Counted from the first letter of the stretch, positions 1 through 13,369 are shown. The stretch is DNA of 64,000 nt from Gigaspora rosea (GCA_003550325.1 QKWP01001163.1:41177-105176), one strand, 5' to 3'. Notes: generated from the sequence alone by a model not told the origin. A program made the numbers and translations.

Positions 1-377
1 TTATAGAATCTGACTTAACAACTTCAATTTGTGGAAATTGGTAATAAGTTCAACATGACTTGGACAATAAAGTCAATATCGTGTATTCGATAAATAAATA
101 ATAGCTTCAGTAGCATGTTGTGGTATATGCTAGCTCGATTTCGAATTATAATTTTATCTTATCGATGCATTTGTTAATCTCAGTAAGAGGTATATCACGA
201 TATTTAGTAGTAGAACACAAGCGATAAAGTCTTTCAGCCACTATGAGTCTCATAGATTCCTGTAATTTTATAAAGTTAATAATTTGTAAAAATTCAAAAT
301 AAATTATAAATGATATACCGTATAACCATGCCAGATTCATTTGGGGATATGAAGAAAAGAAGGAATTTTTTGATAAT

Positions 378-1023
378 TTAAATTTTTATTTTTGAACACC
401 AGCTATACGAATATAAAAATTGATTTAAACAACAAAAAAAGATATTTGTTGAACCTCTATTTTGAATAACAACTTTCACCTGTTCAGGATCATCACTAGA
501 AAATTCAGTATCGTATTTTTCTAAGATTTGCGATTGACCTCGTTTTAATGGGTTTACCACTGCTTTGTAACTAGAAAATTTATTTGTGGTTTGTTCTTTT
601 TTCTCTTTATTCTTTATCACTTTAAAGGCTTCATCATCAGAAGACTCCTCTTCTACAATATGCATTTTACTTTGATTCATTGGACCTTTTTTTCCATTAT
701 TCGTTGTTACTTTAGAAGTTTTATCATAAGAAGATTTGTCTTCTACAATATGCATTTTACTTCGATTTAGATGTCCATTTTTTTCTTTATTCGTTGTTAT
801 CTTAGAGGTCTATCGTCAGAAGATTCGTCTTCTATAATATATCTTGTTTTTACTTTATTCGGTCTTGCTTTTCTCATTGTAGAAGTTTCCTCAAGTTCAG
901 AAAGTTTTTTTTAAGCTTAGCAATTTTATATAATATTGTATCTTGTTTGTGCATTGTAAATTTGTTAGCAGAAAAATCGCTTTCCGAATTAGAAGAATTA
1001 TCTGATGCTTTAATATTTTCCAT
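378..1023 (-). pseudogene. decayed acidic, repeat-containing protein
   Basis: I do not recognise this protein. Reading on the minus strand from an ATG near 1023 gives a Ser/Asp/Lys-rich polypeptide (MENIKASDNSSNSESD...). It shifts frame near 905-915, in a poly-A run, and again near 770-810. The part at 378-755 contains near-identical modules of about 85 bp coding for 'MHIVE(D/E)(K/E)SS.D', with a third weaker copy near 820-850. The product would be hydrophilic and disordered. With two frame breaks and repeat units it looks like the relic of a low-complexity gene. An expressed gene with unseen introns cannot be excluded. Confidence 0.4.
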
Positions 1024-1187
1024 TATTATAACTACAGAGTACGTATAAAGTATTTCTTTAATTGATGATCCGGATAAGATCTGCACAAATTTGTATATAA
1101 GTATATGTAGAATCTAGGGATAAGTACATATGTAATTTTATAATATACTACGAAACTGTAGAAGTTTGGTTTTAAAGATTAAAAAAA

Positions 1188-4100
1188 ATGACGAATCTCT
1201 CTGTTACGCTAATAAAAAATGGGTTACTAAATGAAAACCTTCATTATGGTGCCTATTCACGATATTGGTGGCACCTTTTTAAGTTTAATAAAAAAAGAGA
1301 AGCATATTTCCCTATTCGAATCGGTCAGAAAACTAAAGTTATTTTAAAAGAACGTGAATTTTTTATGACAGTTATTATTAACTACTCCGAAAGTTCTTTT
1401 TTACCTGGCTTTTATTGGAAAGTGAATCTGTTTCTAGCATAAAACCGGATCTGACATCAGCAATTTCAATAGTATATAAGGAGATTTTCAATAATCAAAC
1501 GCGTTATTCTGGATTTTTAGTACTTGGATGGACAAATGAAACAATAATCCAACAGCTATTATTAAATGTATCATATATTCCTATATCCTTTTTGCTTGGT
1601 GAATATAAGATTTTTATTTTTGGAATTGGATCATCTTCGAACTCTGAATGGAATTATGCTGGACCGGGCTATAAATCATCTCTTTTACGAACTACAAGTG
1701 GAAAACGCATGCTATATGCTTCAAAAATAGAGGATAATTTTTGCACTCTTGAAATTTATAAAGATTTTAAACTTAAAGACCGGATTGAAGGTTCGTCCTC
1801 AAATGAAGTATAGCGAAGGCTAAATATTCAGAAATATACAGGAATTCAACTTTTTGGACTCGATAATCATGAAGTGCAATCATTAATTCGTCAATATCAT
1901 GCTCCTACTTGTTTGCCAAACAATTGGCCCGATTATGCTCTGATGAAGTTTTTTTTGATTATCACTTAAAACAGAGAACTCTTGCTAATATAAATTGGCA
2001 CATCTTATTTCTTAATTGGCATGAAAGTCAAAACAATATTATTGAGCTTTATTCAAGTCTTGAAGACCTTTACCCTCCGAATTATCAATTTAGTGATTGC
2101 GAAATAGGTGCTTGGAGCGCAATGCTTCATGCATGTAGTTGTCATAATGTAACACCATGGACAAATAAAGAATCGCAGGCAAGATTTAAATTATTCAAAT
2201 AAAACAAAAATTAATATTAAATTCAGTTTATTTTGTAGCATCAACTATGGATGAAAAATATACAACTAGAAAATAACCGTGTTATGCTTCAATGATTTTA
2301 TAGTTTAGGGTTTTTAAATAGTTCACCAAGCCATGTTCCTAATAAGACTCGCATATTCTGGCAGTGTTTCAATCAACCGTTAGCAGATAACAAGATAACA
2401 AGAGATGGGAAAAGACGAATTTTATCAATAATCGCAAATGACTTTAGTTATTCGGATTTAAAAGAAAATTTAGGCGTAAGCATTATTTATAAATTTATTG
2501 CTATAAAAACACAAATAACAATAATTATAATATATGGATGCTGTTCAATAAAAAGAGTGAAATCTCTTTTTAAATCTGGTTTGATCAGATTTAAAAAAGA
2601 GATTTCTCTTTTTTCTATTTAATAGCGCCCATATACTTTTCTACAACTTTGACAAATCATGATATTATTATAGGTTGGAAGTTATACAATTTCGGAATCA
2701 AGAAAACACAGCAAAAAAATGGCTATGGAGCTCCAGATTTAACCAAACCAATCATTTATCGCACGAAACTAACAACCGAGCAATTAAATCAGTTCGATTT
2801 ATTTTTTACGACTAAAGGAAATGTTAATATGTCGTCATATAAAACAGACGATACTACAGGTTTACCTGTATTATATCTTTAGGATCATAAGAAGGCTTTG
2901 TGGAATAAGTTTCATGAAAAATATCCTAATGGCATGCAGCGCACAACCTTTATGACTCTATTGGAAGGAAGTAGATTTGTCTATAAGGAAAATCTCGGTG
3001 GTCTTTGTTCTGCATGTAACAAACTTGGCTATGAAGTTTTTGAGAAAATCAAATTATTTATAGATGCTCAAATTAAAAATAATGGGCTCAAGGTAAGATG
3101 TGTTTCGGTTTTAATTAAAACCACTGTACTAAATTATTGTTTTATAAAAAATAAAAAAAAAGAAAAAAATGCACAAAACAGCTCAAAATTTGCGACGATA
3201 TCTGCGTAAAGATTTTGCCACAAATTTGAAAGTATCACCAACAGGTGCTGCTCTACATTCGCCATGCATTAGCCACTGTCTCCAACAGGCATTCGATAAT
3301 TGCCATTTAGATCATCCCGAAATTTGCGAAAACTGTGATGAATTATTTACCTTGTTCAATGATTTAAAGGCAAACGTTGATAGTGAATTTCACAATGATT
3401 TAACCGAATACCAAAGCCAACTAATTTATTTCATGGCTCATCATGTATGGAAGACGTACCTTAATGCCCAAATAAATGTTGAACTTGCTCAACTTGATGC
3501 GAATGGTGCTTTGCTCATTGTGGACTACAAGATGAGAATTCTCCCACAGAGTGCACGAGAAACAAAATCCGAGTTCTTTGGAAAACGCGGGTGGACACTA
3601 CATTTTGTACTTATATACACCAAAAATGTGGAAACTAATGATCTAGATGTTAAAGCATTTGATCACTGGAGCAATGATACCAAGCAAGACGCTTGGTTTA
3701 CTGTGTTCTCTCTTAATACTTTAGTTGAAAGCCTAGATCGTGTACCAGAATGGATTACGATTATTTCAGATAATGGCCCCCATTATCATAATACCGAGCT
3801 AATGATAATCTTAGGGAAGTGGAAAGAATGGTATGGCATTTCCATAAAAAAATGGTTGTTCCTAGAGGCTGTGAAGCTAAAACTTCAATAGATTCACATC
3901 ATGCACAGGTTAGTATTAAAAATGGCGATTTTTCATTCTTTTAAAGCTCCAAATTTTATGAGTAAAAACCCCCAAAATCGCTATTTCAGGTTTTTATTTG
4001 TCATAACTCATTTTTATTTTTGAACTAACAATCCTTCTAGATAACCCACGCTATTAAGAGATATGTCAAGTTTGGCCACGATATTGATTCCGGTGAAGAT

Positions 4101-4523
4101 ATTGAAAGAGTGATAAAGAATATATCAGGAACTCACGTTGCGCACCTAGAGTCAAATAGAAATGAACGGAAGTATAATTGCAAGATTTATATTTATTATA
4201 AAATTAAAATTAATAAAGGGTACATACCAAATAATACAGGTGATCACGATACAGCGTTGGGAACAATAGCGGGAATTTGAAATTTGCACGAATGGTCTTG
4301 GCCTGATAATGAAGCTGAAGTGGGATATATTTGCGCAAGGTCTTTGCCTGGAATTGGCCTATGGAAAAAATTTACGCCTGCAAACATTCAAAAAATTGTA
4401 AAAAAACGTGTTATCAAAAAACCTGAATCTAGCATTACCACACATAGTCATTCGAGCAAATCTTGGACTACGCCAATGCCGGAAATTCAAGGTCACAGAA
4501 AATTTATTATTTGGGTATCATAG
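1188..4523 (+). pseudogene. broken DDE-transposase-like repeat-family gene
   Basis: Successive open stretches in changing frames (1188-1442, 1415-1813, 1909-2202, about 2310-2500, 2649-2882, 2898-3160, 3169-3891, 4284-4523) read as one long protein with at least five frameshifts and stops. The N-terminal part has 'SGFLVLGWTNE' and 'GPGYKSSLLR'. The middle has Cys pairs (CSACNKLGY; CISHC; CENCDE). The C-terminal part has 'VDYKMRILPQSARETK', 'FFGKRGWTLH', 'ISDNGPHYHNTELM' and 'FLEA'. The spaced Asp (VDYKM), Asp (SDNGP) and Glu (FLEA) suggest an RNase H-fold DDE transposase. From memory this is a large multicopy family in Rhizophagus of unknown function, so the transposase role is inference. A 66-bp hairpin (2549-2614) interrupts it. 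Confidence 0.6.
2549..2614. repeat. hairpin insertion inside the DDE-like pseudogene
   Basis: Two arms of about 28 bp, near-perfect reverse complements (left begins aaaaagagtgaaatctc, right ends gagatttctcttttt), separated by a 7-bp loop. It lies exactly where the coding similarity of the surrounding pseudogene is interrupted. It is either a tiny foldback element or palindromic DNA acquired after decay. Confidence 0.6.
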
Positions 4524-4531
4524 AGTAGTCA

Positions 4532-4690
4532 TGGGGTATCCTCAGGGTTGACAATGGAGCCAATGGAACTTGATGGTTACGCAAATAGGCTAAAAAAACT
4601 AGTAACTAATGACTCCATACGGTGCTCTATTGGTTCTATTCACAACCATTGGGCTCCATTGAGCTCCATCGCCAACCCTGGGTATACTGT
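4532..4690. mobile_element. small inverted-repeat element (MITE-like)
   Basis: The left end has 'cagggttgacaatggagc' and the right end carries its imperfect reverse complement (gctccatcgccaaccctg). Arms are about 40 bp around a 75-bp centre. No target duplication could be fixed. It lies just past the DDE-like pseudogene. Confidence 0.5.
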
Positions 4691-5325
4691 TTTGCACTGC
4701 TTACATTATCCAGGAAGAAACCTGTTTGTTAAGTTTTGTTAATTTTTCGGCTTAGTTGATCGCATCGGCCTGCATCAAAACCTGGTACAGAATTCTTGGA
4801 TGCGTTCTTTTTATTTATATGCGATTTTTTTTATTCACGAATTTTTTTATAGTTTTAACTACAATCTATAGTGATGTTGGTTAGACCAAAACTTAACAAT
4901 GTACACTTGGAGAACAATAAGAAAAAGTGTGTTTATAAGATCATATATATTTGGGCCAGGGTATGCACTTATAGGTAGTGCACTTATGGAGTTTTATTTG
5001 TTTATAAGGGATATTGTAAGTAGTGCTCAATTCTACTTATGAGAAATAAAATTATCTAGTGCTTGATACTTATGGCAATACCTATGAATATTTTGTTCAA
5101 ATACTAATTCAGGTTTATACATTCTTATTAGTTTCGTCGAATGACGATTTGGTAGATGAAGATGAGAGTAATAATCCTGATCTTGTATGTATCTTGCCAA
5201 TTGCCAAATTTTTTTTTTGTATAGGTGACTAAAAATAGTTTATACGTGATTTAGGAGACAATCAATTTAACTGACGCAGCTGAAATGGAAGCTTACACCG
5301 AACCCGAAGGGTTATAGTTTTATTT

Positions 5326-5735
5326 TTGATATTTTTTTTTCTTTGCGATTTATTGATCTCTAATATTTTCTACCTCAATTTTATATTTCATTTTGCATTT
5401 ACTTTGCATTTACTATCTATATCTTACTTTTCTGTTCATATTTTACAATTTCGTTCTTCTTATATTTCATTTATTTCTTACATTTCGTTTATTTCTTACA
5501 TTTATTCCTTTTTATTTCACTTTTGATCTACCTCTTTTCTTTTTTTTATCATTTTATACTTACCTTTCACTTTCTACTTTCGTTTTTTTCACCCTTTTCC
5601 TTCACGATTCTCTCTTTCGTTTTTTCTTTCGCTTTCACCCTTTCCTTCACGATTCTCTCTTTATTTTTCATTATTTTCTATTTCTTTCTCTTCATTTTTT
5701 TATATCTTTTCTCTCACCTCGCTTCTTATACTTAG
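5326..5735. repeat. 410-bp polypyrimidine tract
   Basis: The plus strand is almost entirely T and C with occasional A/G and recurring phrases such as 'tttcttacatt' and 'ccttcacgattctctcttt' (the latter duplicated near 5600 and 5647). All three plus frames stay open only because stop codons are rare in T/C text, so the translations are artefacts. Confidence 0.7.
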
Positions 5736-5793
5736 TTGCCAGGTATTCGTCGCCGGTTGGTGTCGCAAAGAAAAGCATAAAAGAAAGTCAGTA

Positions 5794-6027
5794 AAACGAC
5801 TCACACCTCAGATAAAAAGCTTGTTAGAGAGCATGTTTCATACCGGAACTGCAACTCTACGAAACAAAATGTCAGCGACCGAAATGCGACAAGAATTACT
5901 AAATCGTTCGCAAGAAGGTGAAATTAGAGAGGCCGACGTGCCTGAAGTCTCAACAATTTCAAACTGGATCAGTGGTTTCTCAAGAGCTTGGAAATGAACA
6001 ATGGCGGAGCGCTCATTGGAAGGATAA
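5794..6027 (+). pseudogene. repeat-family protein fragment, interrupted by one stop
   Basis: One frame reads KRLTPQIKSLLESMFHTG..., then 'NKMSATEMRQELLNR', 'EGEIREADVPEVSTISNWI' and 'FSRAWK'. A single TGA follows, then 'TMAERSLEG' and a stop. The conserved-looking helical text resembles the C-terminal segment of a multicopy Rhizophagus protein family, but I cannot name a function. No start codon or upstream exon is visible because the pyrimidine tract abuts it, so this is a 5'-truncated remnant. Confidence 0.45.
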
Positions 6028-6752
6028 AGTTATAAACCCATAATAAGCTGTAACAAACGTAATACGTACCCATATATACTTGCTATGCTTCTATATCATG
6101 TTCGCTGCCTATATCGTGCTCGTCCTATATTGTATTCGTCGTCTATAGCGTGTTCGTTTTTATTTTTTTGTATTTGTCGCCTTTTTTTTTTGCATTAGTT
6201 GAAATCATGATCGCGTTTACTATGTGTTGTGGCCACGAATCTGGCGTGAGTCCAAAGCAAAGTCTTTCGTTTCCAGGAAAATCCCTATTTTTTTCGGCAT
6301 AAATTACTTCGAGAACTTTTTAACCAAGTTATTTATACAATAAAAACCGGTTATCGACGATTTTCTTGTACTTTACCTTGTTGGTATTTTTAAGTATTTT
6401 TTGGTTTATCATAGAAAATCAATAATTTTTCCCCCAAATTTATATAATAAATTTGTGCCGATCTTATCCGGATCAGCAATTAATGAATATATAAAAGAAA
6501 TGAGCTACAGTAAAAAAGCATACGCGAAAAGAATTGTACTATTTTATTTACTCATATAAATAATTATTACATTATCCCTGATGTGATGCAATATTTATAT
6601 AATAAACTCAAAATTATATATCACGTGCATATATAAATAGTATTTTAAAAAAATTATCAAATTGATCTACATTATTTGTTACGATCCATGCTGATTGCAA
6701 TTGTCTTCTATAAAAGTCAAAATTTAAGAAAGGTGGCGCAGCTATCAGATAT

Positions 6753-6918
6753 ATTCCATTGTGAACCAATATTATTGTACCTTTTTTTTAAATTGCAAAA
6801 ATTTGATTATTAAATCGTTCAAATAATTCCATTGTGAACCAATATTATTGTACTTTTTTTTAAATTGCAAAAATTTGATTATTAAATCGTTCAAATGATT
6901 ACTAAAAGCCGGCGAAAT
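6753..6918. repeat. two tandem copies of an 83-bp unit
   Basis: The unit starting 'attccattgtgaaccaat' at 6753 recurs at 6836 with almost no change. The second copy runs into the presumed first ATG of the CACTA pseudogene, so the duplication lies in its leader region. Confidence 0.75.
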
Positions 6919-9900
6919 AAAAAAAAAAAGCAAGTAATAAAGGACTAAAAGTCTTTTGTAATTGTTTAAAATGTCAAAGGTTTCCTTTAGGTCAAAACTT
7001 AGTTTCTATTTCAACACGCACACGTCATCAAAAAAAGGATTCCCAAATCAAAAATACTCAATTGAGTAATGACGAACAAGAGATAAGCAGTGTTAAACAA
7101 GAGGCAAGTGCTGATGAACAAATATTAAACAATCAAATACTGAGCGATAGCAATGTTGAACAAGAATCAAGTGCTGATGAACAAATATTAAACAATCATA
7201 TACTGAGCGATAGCAATGTTGAACAAAGAATCAAATGCTAACAAACAAATATTAAACAATCAAATGTTGAGCGATACTGAAATTGTAGATCTAGAATTGT
7301 CCATTAACTACGAATTAGATTTTCCGGAAATCAATGAAGGGTAATCAAAATATTTTTTTTGTTTCAGATTAATATTCACTTCGACTTGATGTTAATTCTA
7401 ACCAAATTTTTATATATTGCTGAATTTAATTAATCTACACTACTAATCCAATTTTAGTATATCTGATAATGAATTAACCGATTCAAGTTCAGTATTAAAC
7501 AGCGAGTTAAGTGAAGATTGTAAGGAAAATCAGTTTTTAAATACTGTTTACATCTTATTTTTTTTTTAATTCTCTAATATTTTGTTATTATTCTCTTAGA
7601 TAATACTACTATTCAATTATCTCCTGGATTTTCGGAAGCTTTAAAGCTTCTGGAAATCAAAGCTCATTCTAATATAACGAATAAAATGTATTGTGAAATA
7701 ATGGAGGCTTTTAGTGAACAGAATGTATTATTATATCGTGCCATCAAAAAACTATCAAGTTTAGTAAAAATTGCCCCGACCTGGATTGATTGTTGTGTTA
7801 AAAGTTGTTGCGCATTTACTGGGAATTTGAAGGATCTAGAAGAATGTCCTGTATGTGGAGAGGAAAGATATAAAAGAAGCTCAAAAAAAAAAGTTAGCTT
7901 AAAAAAAATGGCATTTTTCCCCTTAAAAGATAGGTTTATTATTCAATATCAAAATCCTAATCGGTCATTAGAATTACAATATCGAGCGAATTATATAATG
8001 AATCAAGAATATTTGCAATACGGTGACATATTTGATGGTAGACGATACCAGGAATTAGTAGAAAAAGGTCATTTTACAGATTATCACGATATTGCGTTAA
8101 CAGCTTCACTTGATGGTTATAATATCTTCAAACAGAAAACTGATGATTGTTGGATAGTTTTATTCATAAATGCAAACATTAAACCAGAGAAACGGGTGAA
8201 GCGAAACAATTTATTAATTGGAGCCTTAATCCCAGGCCCATCTGCACCAGGCAACTTAAACTCCTTTTTTTACCTGGTAATTAATGAACTTAAGGAATTA
8301 GAGCGTAAGTATTTAATTATATATATATATATTTATTTTATTTTATTTTATTTTTTTGAATACCTGGATGTAATCCGTTTTTGATTATTTATTTATAAAA
8401 TTTTAATTAACCTGGTTAAGGTGGAATTAAATGCCGAGATGGATATAAAAACCAAGATTTTATTTTACGTTGCTCAGTTGTATCTTGGTCTGGAGACACG
8501 CCAGCTCTTGCAAAATTAATGTGTACTACCGGGCATAATTCTTACCAAGGGTGTAGATATTGCAACTTATCTGGAATATGGGAAAATCATGTATATTTTC
8601 CTACAAAGCCTCCTAAAAACAAACAAGGAACGATCTACAATCCAAATAATCTTCCAAGAAGAATACATCAAGATTATTTAAAAAAGATACAAAAATGGAA
8701 AACAGCTAAAAATGACAGAGACAAAAAAAGGATAGAAACTACTATGGGTATATATTCGTAATTAATAAAAATTATTTTAATATACTGCATACTAATTTAA
8801 TTAAAATAACACTAGGCATTAATGGTCAAAGCATATTATTTGAGTTGAAATCTACCAACTTTCCAGATTCATTTCCAATCGACATCATGCACTTATTATA
8901 CGAAAACATTCCAGGCTATATGTTTAAACATTGGTATGGATGTTTTTACTCTAATAATTCAAGCCTGAATTTTAATGAATATACTGTTCAAAAAAGTATC
9001 TGGACTACAATTGGAAAAACAATGGATTCCAATAAAAAATCAACGCCAATACACTTTGGCTGACCTCCAAGAAACATTGTGAGTCACCATGATGGATGAA
9101 TGGGCAAATTGGATCGTACTTTATTCAATGCCGTTATTAAGAGATCATTTACCAAAGAAAATTATACAAGGTTGGAGTCTATTTGTGGCCGCAGTGAAAT
9201 TATGTCAAAAAAGAATAATTTCATCGGATGATATTAATGAACTTCGAAGATTAATACTTGGTTTCTATGATCATTATGAAAAGTAAGATATAATTATATA
9301 ATCATATTCAAGATCAAAATTAAAAACTTTGACATGTTGAATTTAACATGTCAAATTTTTTAACTTGATTCGTGAAACATTCGGAGCAAATTTAACAAGT
9401 TTTATTATTATTATTATTGTTATTAACAGGACATATTATCGGCAAGAACAAATACGATTGCCAGCAATGAAAATATGCCTTCATTACCTTTTACATCTGG
9501 TAGATACTATTGAAACAAATGGTCCTTGTTGGAGCACATGGCAGTTCCCAATAGAGCGATTATGTGGGATGTTAATGCCTCTTGTTCAATCAAAGCTACA
9601 TCCCTATAATAATTTGGCAAATCAAATTATTCTTAGAGAACGGTTGAATCATTTACGATTTATTGAAAATATCTATCAACAAGTTTATCCATCACGAAAT
9701 AAAATAGGTCAAAATAATGATAATATAATATATACAGACCTTAATTATGAAGAGAAATTTTATTTTCCAACTGCAAAGCATTATCTAAACAAATCGATGG
9801 TAAATAAATTAAAAAAAACAGTATTCGACATGTTATGAGGCTAAAAATATATTACAGGTATAAATTTAATATATATTAACAAGCATATTTTTTAACCTAA

Positions 9901-10455
9901 ATTAATTTAAAATAATATATATATATATATATTGTTTAGGAATTTCCTGAATATGGAAAAAAATACGCACGAATGCAAAATCGACATGGTTATTTTATTG
10001 GTTCTATGTGGGGAAGAAAAAATAAAAAATTCGGAAGAATAAACTATGGAATAGCAGTAAGTTTAATATTTTTTTTGTTTTTTTTTTTAACAAAAATATT
10101 CTTAATTAAATAATATTTTTAGGCACGGATGAAAGTAGACAAGTGGGCAGCATTTAAAAATCGACCTCCCAAATTTGAAATTCAGGAATTTTATGGACGT
10201 GTAGAGTATTATTTTGTTCACCAGTTTAATGGCAACACACATTTGATGGCATTAGTACAGTGGACTGGAAAGGTTAATGAAGATGAATATGGGCTCAAAT
10301 GTTTTAGAGGATTTGGAATTAAGCAGTTTATTGATGTACGAGTAATTGATCGATGTGTGGGATTCTTAGAATGTGGAAATTCTTTATTTATCATCGACAA
10401 AGAGGTAGACGATCCTGATGATAGTTATATAGAATCAAGTAGTGATGATGAGTAA
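6895..10455 (+). pseudogene. EnSpm/CACTA (Plavaka-type) transposase, multi-exon, inactivated
   Basis: Exons are inferred at 6895-7340, 7458-7519, 7600-8304, 8421-8747, 8816-9282, 9430-9857, 9940-10056 and 10123-10455, with GT...AG introns that mostly keep phase. Features typical of the Transposase_21 family: an N-terminal C-x-C-x2-C (CNCLKC), 'ECPVCGEERYK', 'DIALTASLDGYNIF', 'PEKRVKRNN', 'GALIPGPSAPGNLNSF', 'CTTGHNSYQGCRYC', 'FPIDIMHLLYENIPG' and 'PIERLCGML'. Candidate catalytic residues are the Asp in SLDGYN, the Asp in PIDIMH and the Glu in ERLCG. The last exon ends with an acidic tail (SSSDDE). Inactivating lesions: frame change in the poly-A after the first ATG (about 6920), frameshift near 7215, TGA at 9060-9062 where an Arg is expected, another frame change near 9090, and one near 9825. 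It would have moved a Plavaka-like DNA transposon; I did not find its termini. Confidence 0.85.
7085..7275 (+). repeat. three in-frame tandem repeats in CACTA exon 1
   Basis: A unit of about 57-60 bp coding for 'SADEQILNNQILSDSNVEQ' is repeated three times. The third copy carries an extra base that breaks the frame near 7215. These are coding minisatellite repeats in the acidic N-terminal linker of the transposase. Confidence 0.7.
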
Positions 10456-13060
10456 ATACAACTGCTCTTTCCGTAATGAACTTATAGTTCTTATTTGAAT
10501 TTTTTAAATGTAATTCTATTATGCTTTATATGTGAGATTTATAATTAATTAATTTGGAAAAAAGTTACAATATAATATCAAGTGATAGCAATGCGTATGT
10601 TGAAAAATAGTGACTAATAAAAGGTGACTCTGTGAACACTAAATTCTACAATACTGCAATCTATAAAACAAAACAAAACAAAACTCTACAAATTTCGGTT
10701 AAACTGTGGAGAGATTTGGGAACTTTTGGTCTTGCTACAACTATGCTGGGTCTAATATAAGTAATTTTCTACTTCTTGTACTATATTTCTTTATATGCAA
10801 TATGAAATATATCAATTCAACTAAAAACTCCACTAATTTCCTATATTCCAGGTATAACGTGGCAGAATTTTACTATTATTTCAACTCAACCTGGGTCACG
10901 CTTAAAAAATGTAGAGACGAACAAATTATTACGTAAAAGTTAAATCACACTATACGACAATTTACTAAGAATATATATTTATAACTAATAAAATACTAAA
11001 TTGTCACATAGTATGTTTTAATTTTTTACGTAATAATTACCTTCTCCATCTCCACACAAATGCTACAATAATGACAAAACTGATCGATCATAAATTAAAT
11101 TGCTATAACGATAAGGGTTGGTCACTTATTTAGTTCTTTTACTATCACGGGAACAAGGAAATACGAACAATGATTAATTACGAAGTTGAAACTCCAAATT
11201 TTAATTTTTCAAGGTTTGTATTATTTACTTATGTTGTGATAAACCAAATTACTAAATATTTTTTATTATGTCAATTAAACCTTTACGTATTCTTAGTTAT
11301 CCCTAAAATATTATCTTTGGGATCTTTGGAATAATGGGAATTTTTGGCATTGTGTATTTTGAAACTGCAACGATATTTAACCCTTTCACAACGTACGTAT
11401 AGTACGCTTGTATCACAAATCCAGCACAATAACAAATGATAAGTATAATGCGTGGATTTGTGAAATTATGTTGCATATAACCTATAAAGAAATGTTATAA
11501 TATTAAATTTTTCTTTTTCTAGAATCGGATTAGTATTTATAAGGGGCCTTTAACCAGTGTGTACTGTATTGCAAGAGAATGATATTAAATAAACTGAAGA
11601 GTTAGGTTTTTATTAAGATAAGTTAAATTTTACAAAATTATTAGAGATATAATAACTTTCGCTAGAACTACATATTCTACAGTCTATTTAGAGATTTAAC
11701 TATTCAAGAATATTATTTTTATCTTAAGCATTATTCAACTTAATTAACCTATCATCTCAACGACAACAGAGAAATATCCATTATATAACATTTCTTTTCA
11801 ATGCTCTTCTTATTGGTGTTTTACTGTCTCAGATTCTTATTTCGATCAAAATGCAAAAAGACTTGGTCAAAGTAATTAAGATTAATTAGGCTCTATATTA
11901 TGTCATGGGCTTCTTAATAATGAGTTGCAGAATTTATTGTTGATCATACAAAATTTAAACAAATATTAATTAAACAAAATCTTTACAAAAATTGTACATT
12001 TAAATTTTATAAAAAAATAAAAATTTATTTATTTATACAAATATCAAACAAAATTTAAACGAAGATAACAAAAACTAAATAAAAATTATGCAATTTATGT
12101 ACAACAACTTTTTACTGGGCGCGCAAATAAGTAAAATGACATCTAGAATGGTGTCAGCAAAATCTTGCTTTTGGCATACCGGATTTTGATATTCGTGTTG
12201 CTTTGAGATAGCCGTATGAAACGAAATCAGGTGAGAATGTTCCGCGGCATTTTCTGAATTTACGTCGATTTTGAATTGATACGTGTTATTTCTGACCAGG
12301 TCAATTCGTGATGCAGACAGCAATGTAATAAACTACTGATAATAATTACATATTATATAATTTATTAATAATGACAATAACAATTGCGCATTTATCAATG
12401 AGAATTATAATAATTATTAATGATCATATTGATATTTGCATTGACTTTTTCATTGATATTTATAAAGATAATACTTTATTGTTCATGCTTCATTTTTTTT
12501 TTATTCATTATATTCGAATCGAATTTTACTGCCTTGTATTACATATTTTCTTCTTCAACATTTTATTGTAATTCTCAAGGATATGGCTTCGTGGCTCGTG
12601 AAATTCGTTATAATGAATGTCCAAAAATACTGAACTCGAAATTTGGCTAATACCTTTAAGGTTCTTTGTATTGGCGTAACAGAAGAAATGCACATGCCTA
12701 CATGACAATTAAAAAGGCATTTAGCTTTGAATTTAATGTACTAACCTGAACCACGAAGAAGCTCAGGTTGCGAGCGCATTAGATTCAATGCCAAATGCAC
12801 TGTTATTGGATGTGAAACATCCAGTAACGGAATTATTTTTCTTTTTCTTTATAACAAATAAATCACTTAGCTTAATCGCATATAAATAGTACTTATACGA
12901 TCTACATTTATCATTAAAAAGAAAACAGAACAATGTAAATAATATATTTTATTTCAGAAAATTTTAATTTTAAGATGAACTTATATATCGTTCCTGTTTA
13001 GTGCGTCTGCATCGCACAGCTACCTTAATTGAATAAAAAAAACTATTAAAAAAACGTGCA
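10456..13060. other. AT-rich stretch with no convincing gene
   Basis: No domain or consistent splicing pattern is visible. The best open reading frame is a minus-strand one at 12075-12323 (82 codons, starting MLSASRIDLVRNNTYQFK) with more protein-like composition than its surroundings. I recognise no family and it has no convincing neighbouring exon. A 'tacgtacgtatagtacg' cluster lies near 11390. Confidence 0.4.
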
Positions 13061-13070
13061 AAAAATTCCT

Positions 13071-13187
13071 CTGGCAAATCAAATTTTAAGACCGCTTGTA
13101 ATGTAAGTTTGACTAGTACGTACATATGTATGATGTAAGAGTTATAAACTTTACATTGCGTGTGATCTTAAAATTTAATTGGCCAAA
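13071..13187. repeat. imperfect inverted repeat
   Basis: 'tggcaaatcaaattttaaga' on the left is matched in reverse complement by 'tcttaaaatttaattggcca' on the right, with arms of about 35 bp. It looks like a small foldback element; no target duplication could be fixed. Confidence 0.4.
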
Positions 13188-13369
13188 AAAATCTTTAATT
13201 TGTCTTGAATTTTTTTTTTTTTTATAACGCGAATTAGCATACTTTTTTTGAACTTTTATTAAACGATGATTTTAATAATTTATTTATTTATTTTATTGCC
13301 ATTTTTTCATATTTAAATATGCTAGAAAATAGTGATCAGGAAATAATATCATGGAAATTGGAATAAGGT

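Noticed and set aside
5326..5794. Open frames in the pyrimidine tract (Phe/Leu/Ser-rich, membrane-like)
   Set aside because: Three overlapping frames are open only because the strand lacks A and G; no start context, no domain, repetitive DNA.
10706..10936. Tyr/Asn/Phe-rich 76-codon ORF
   Set aside because: No recognisable domain or splice partners; composition matches the AT-rich background.
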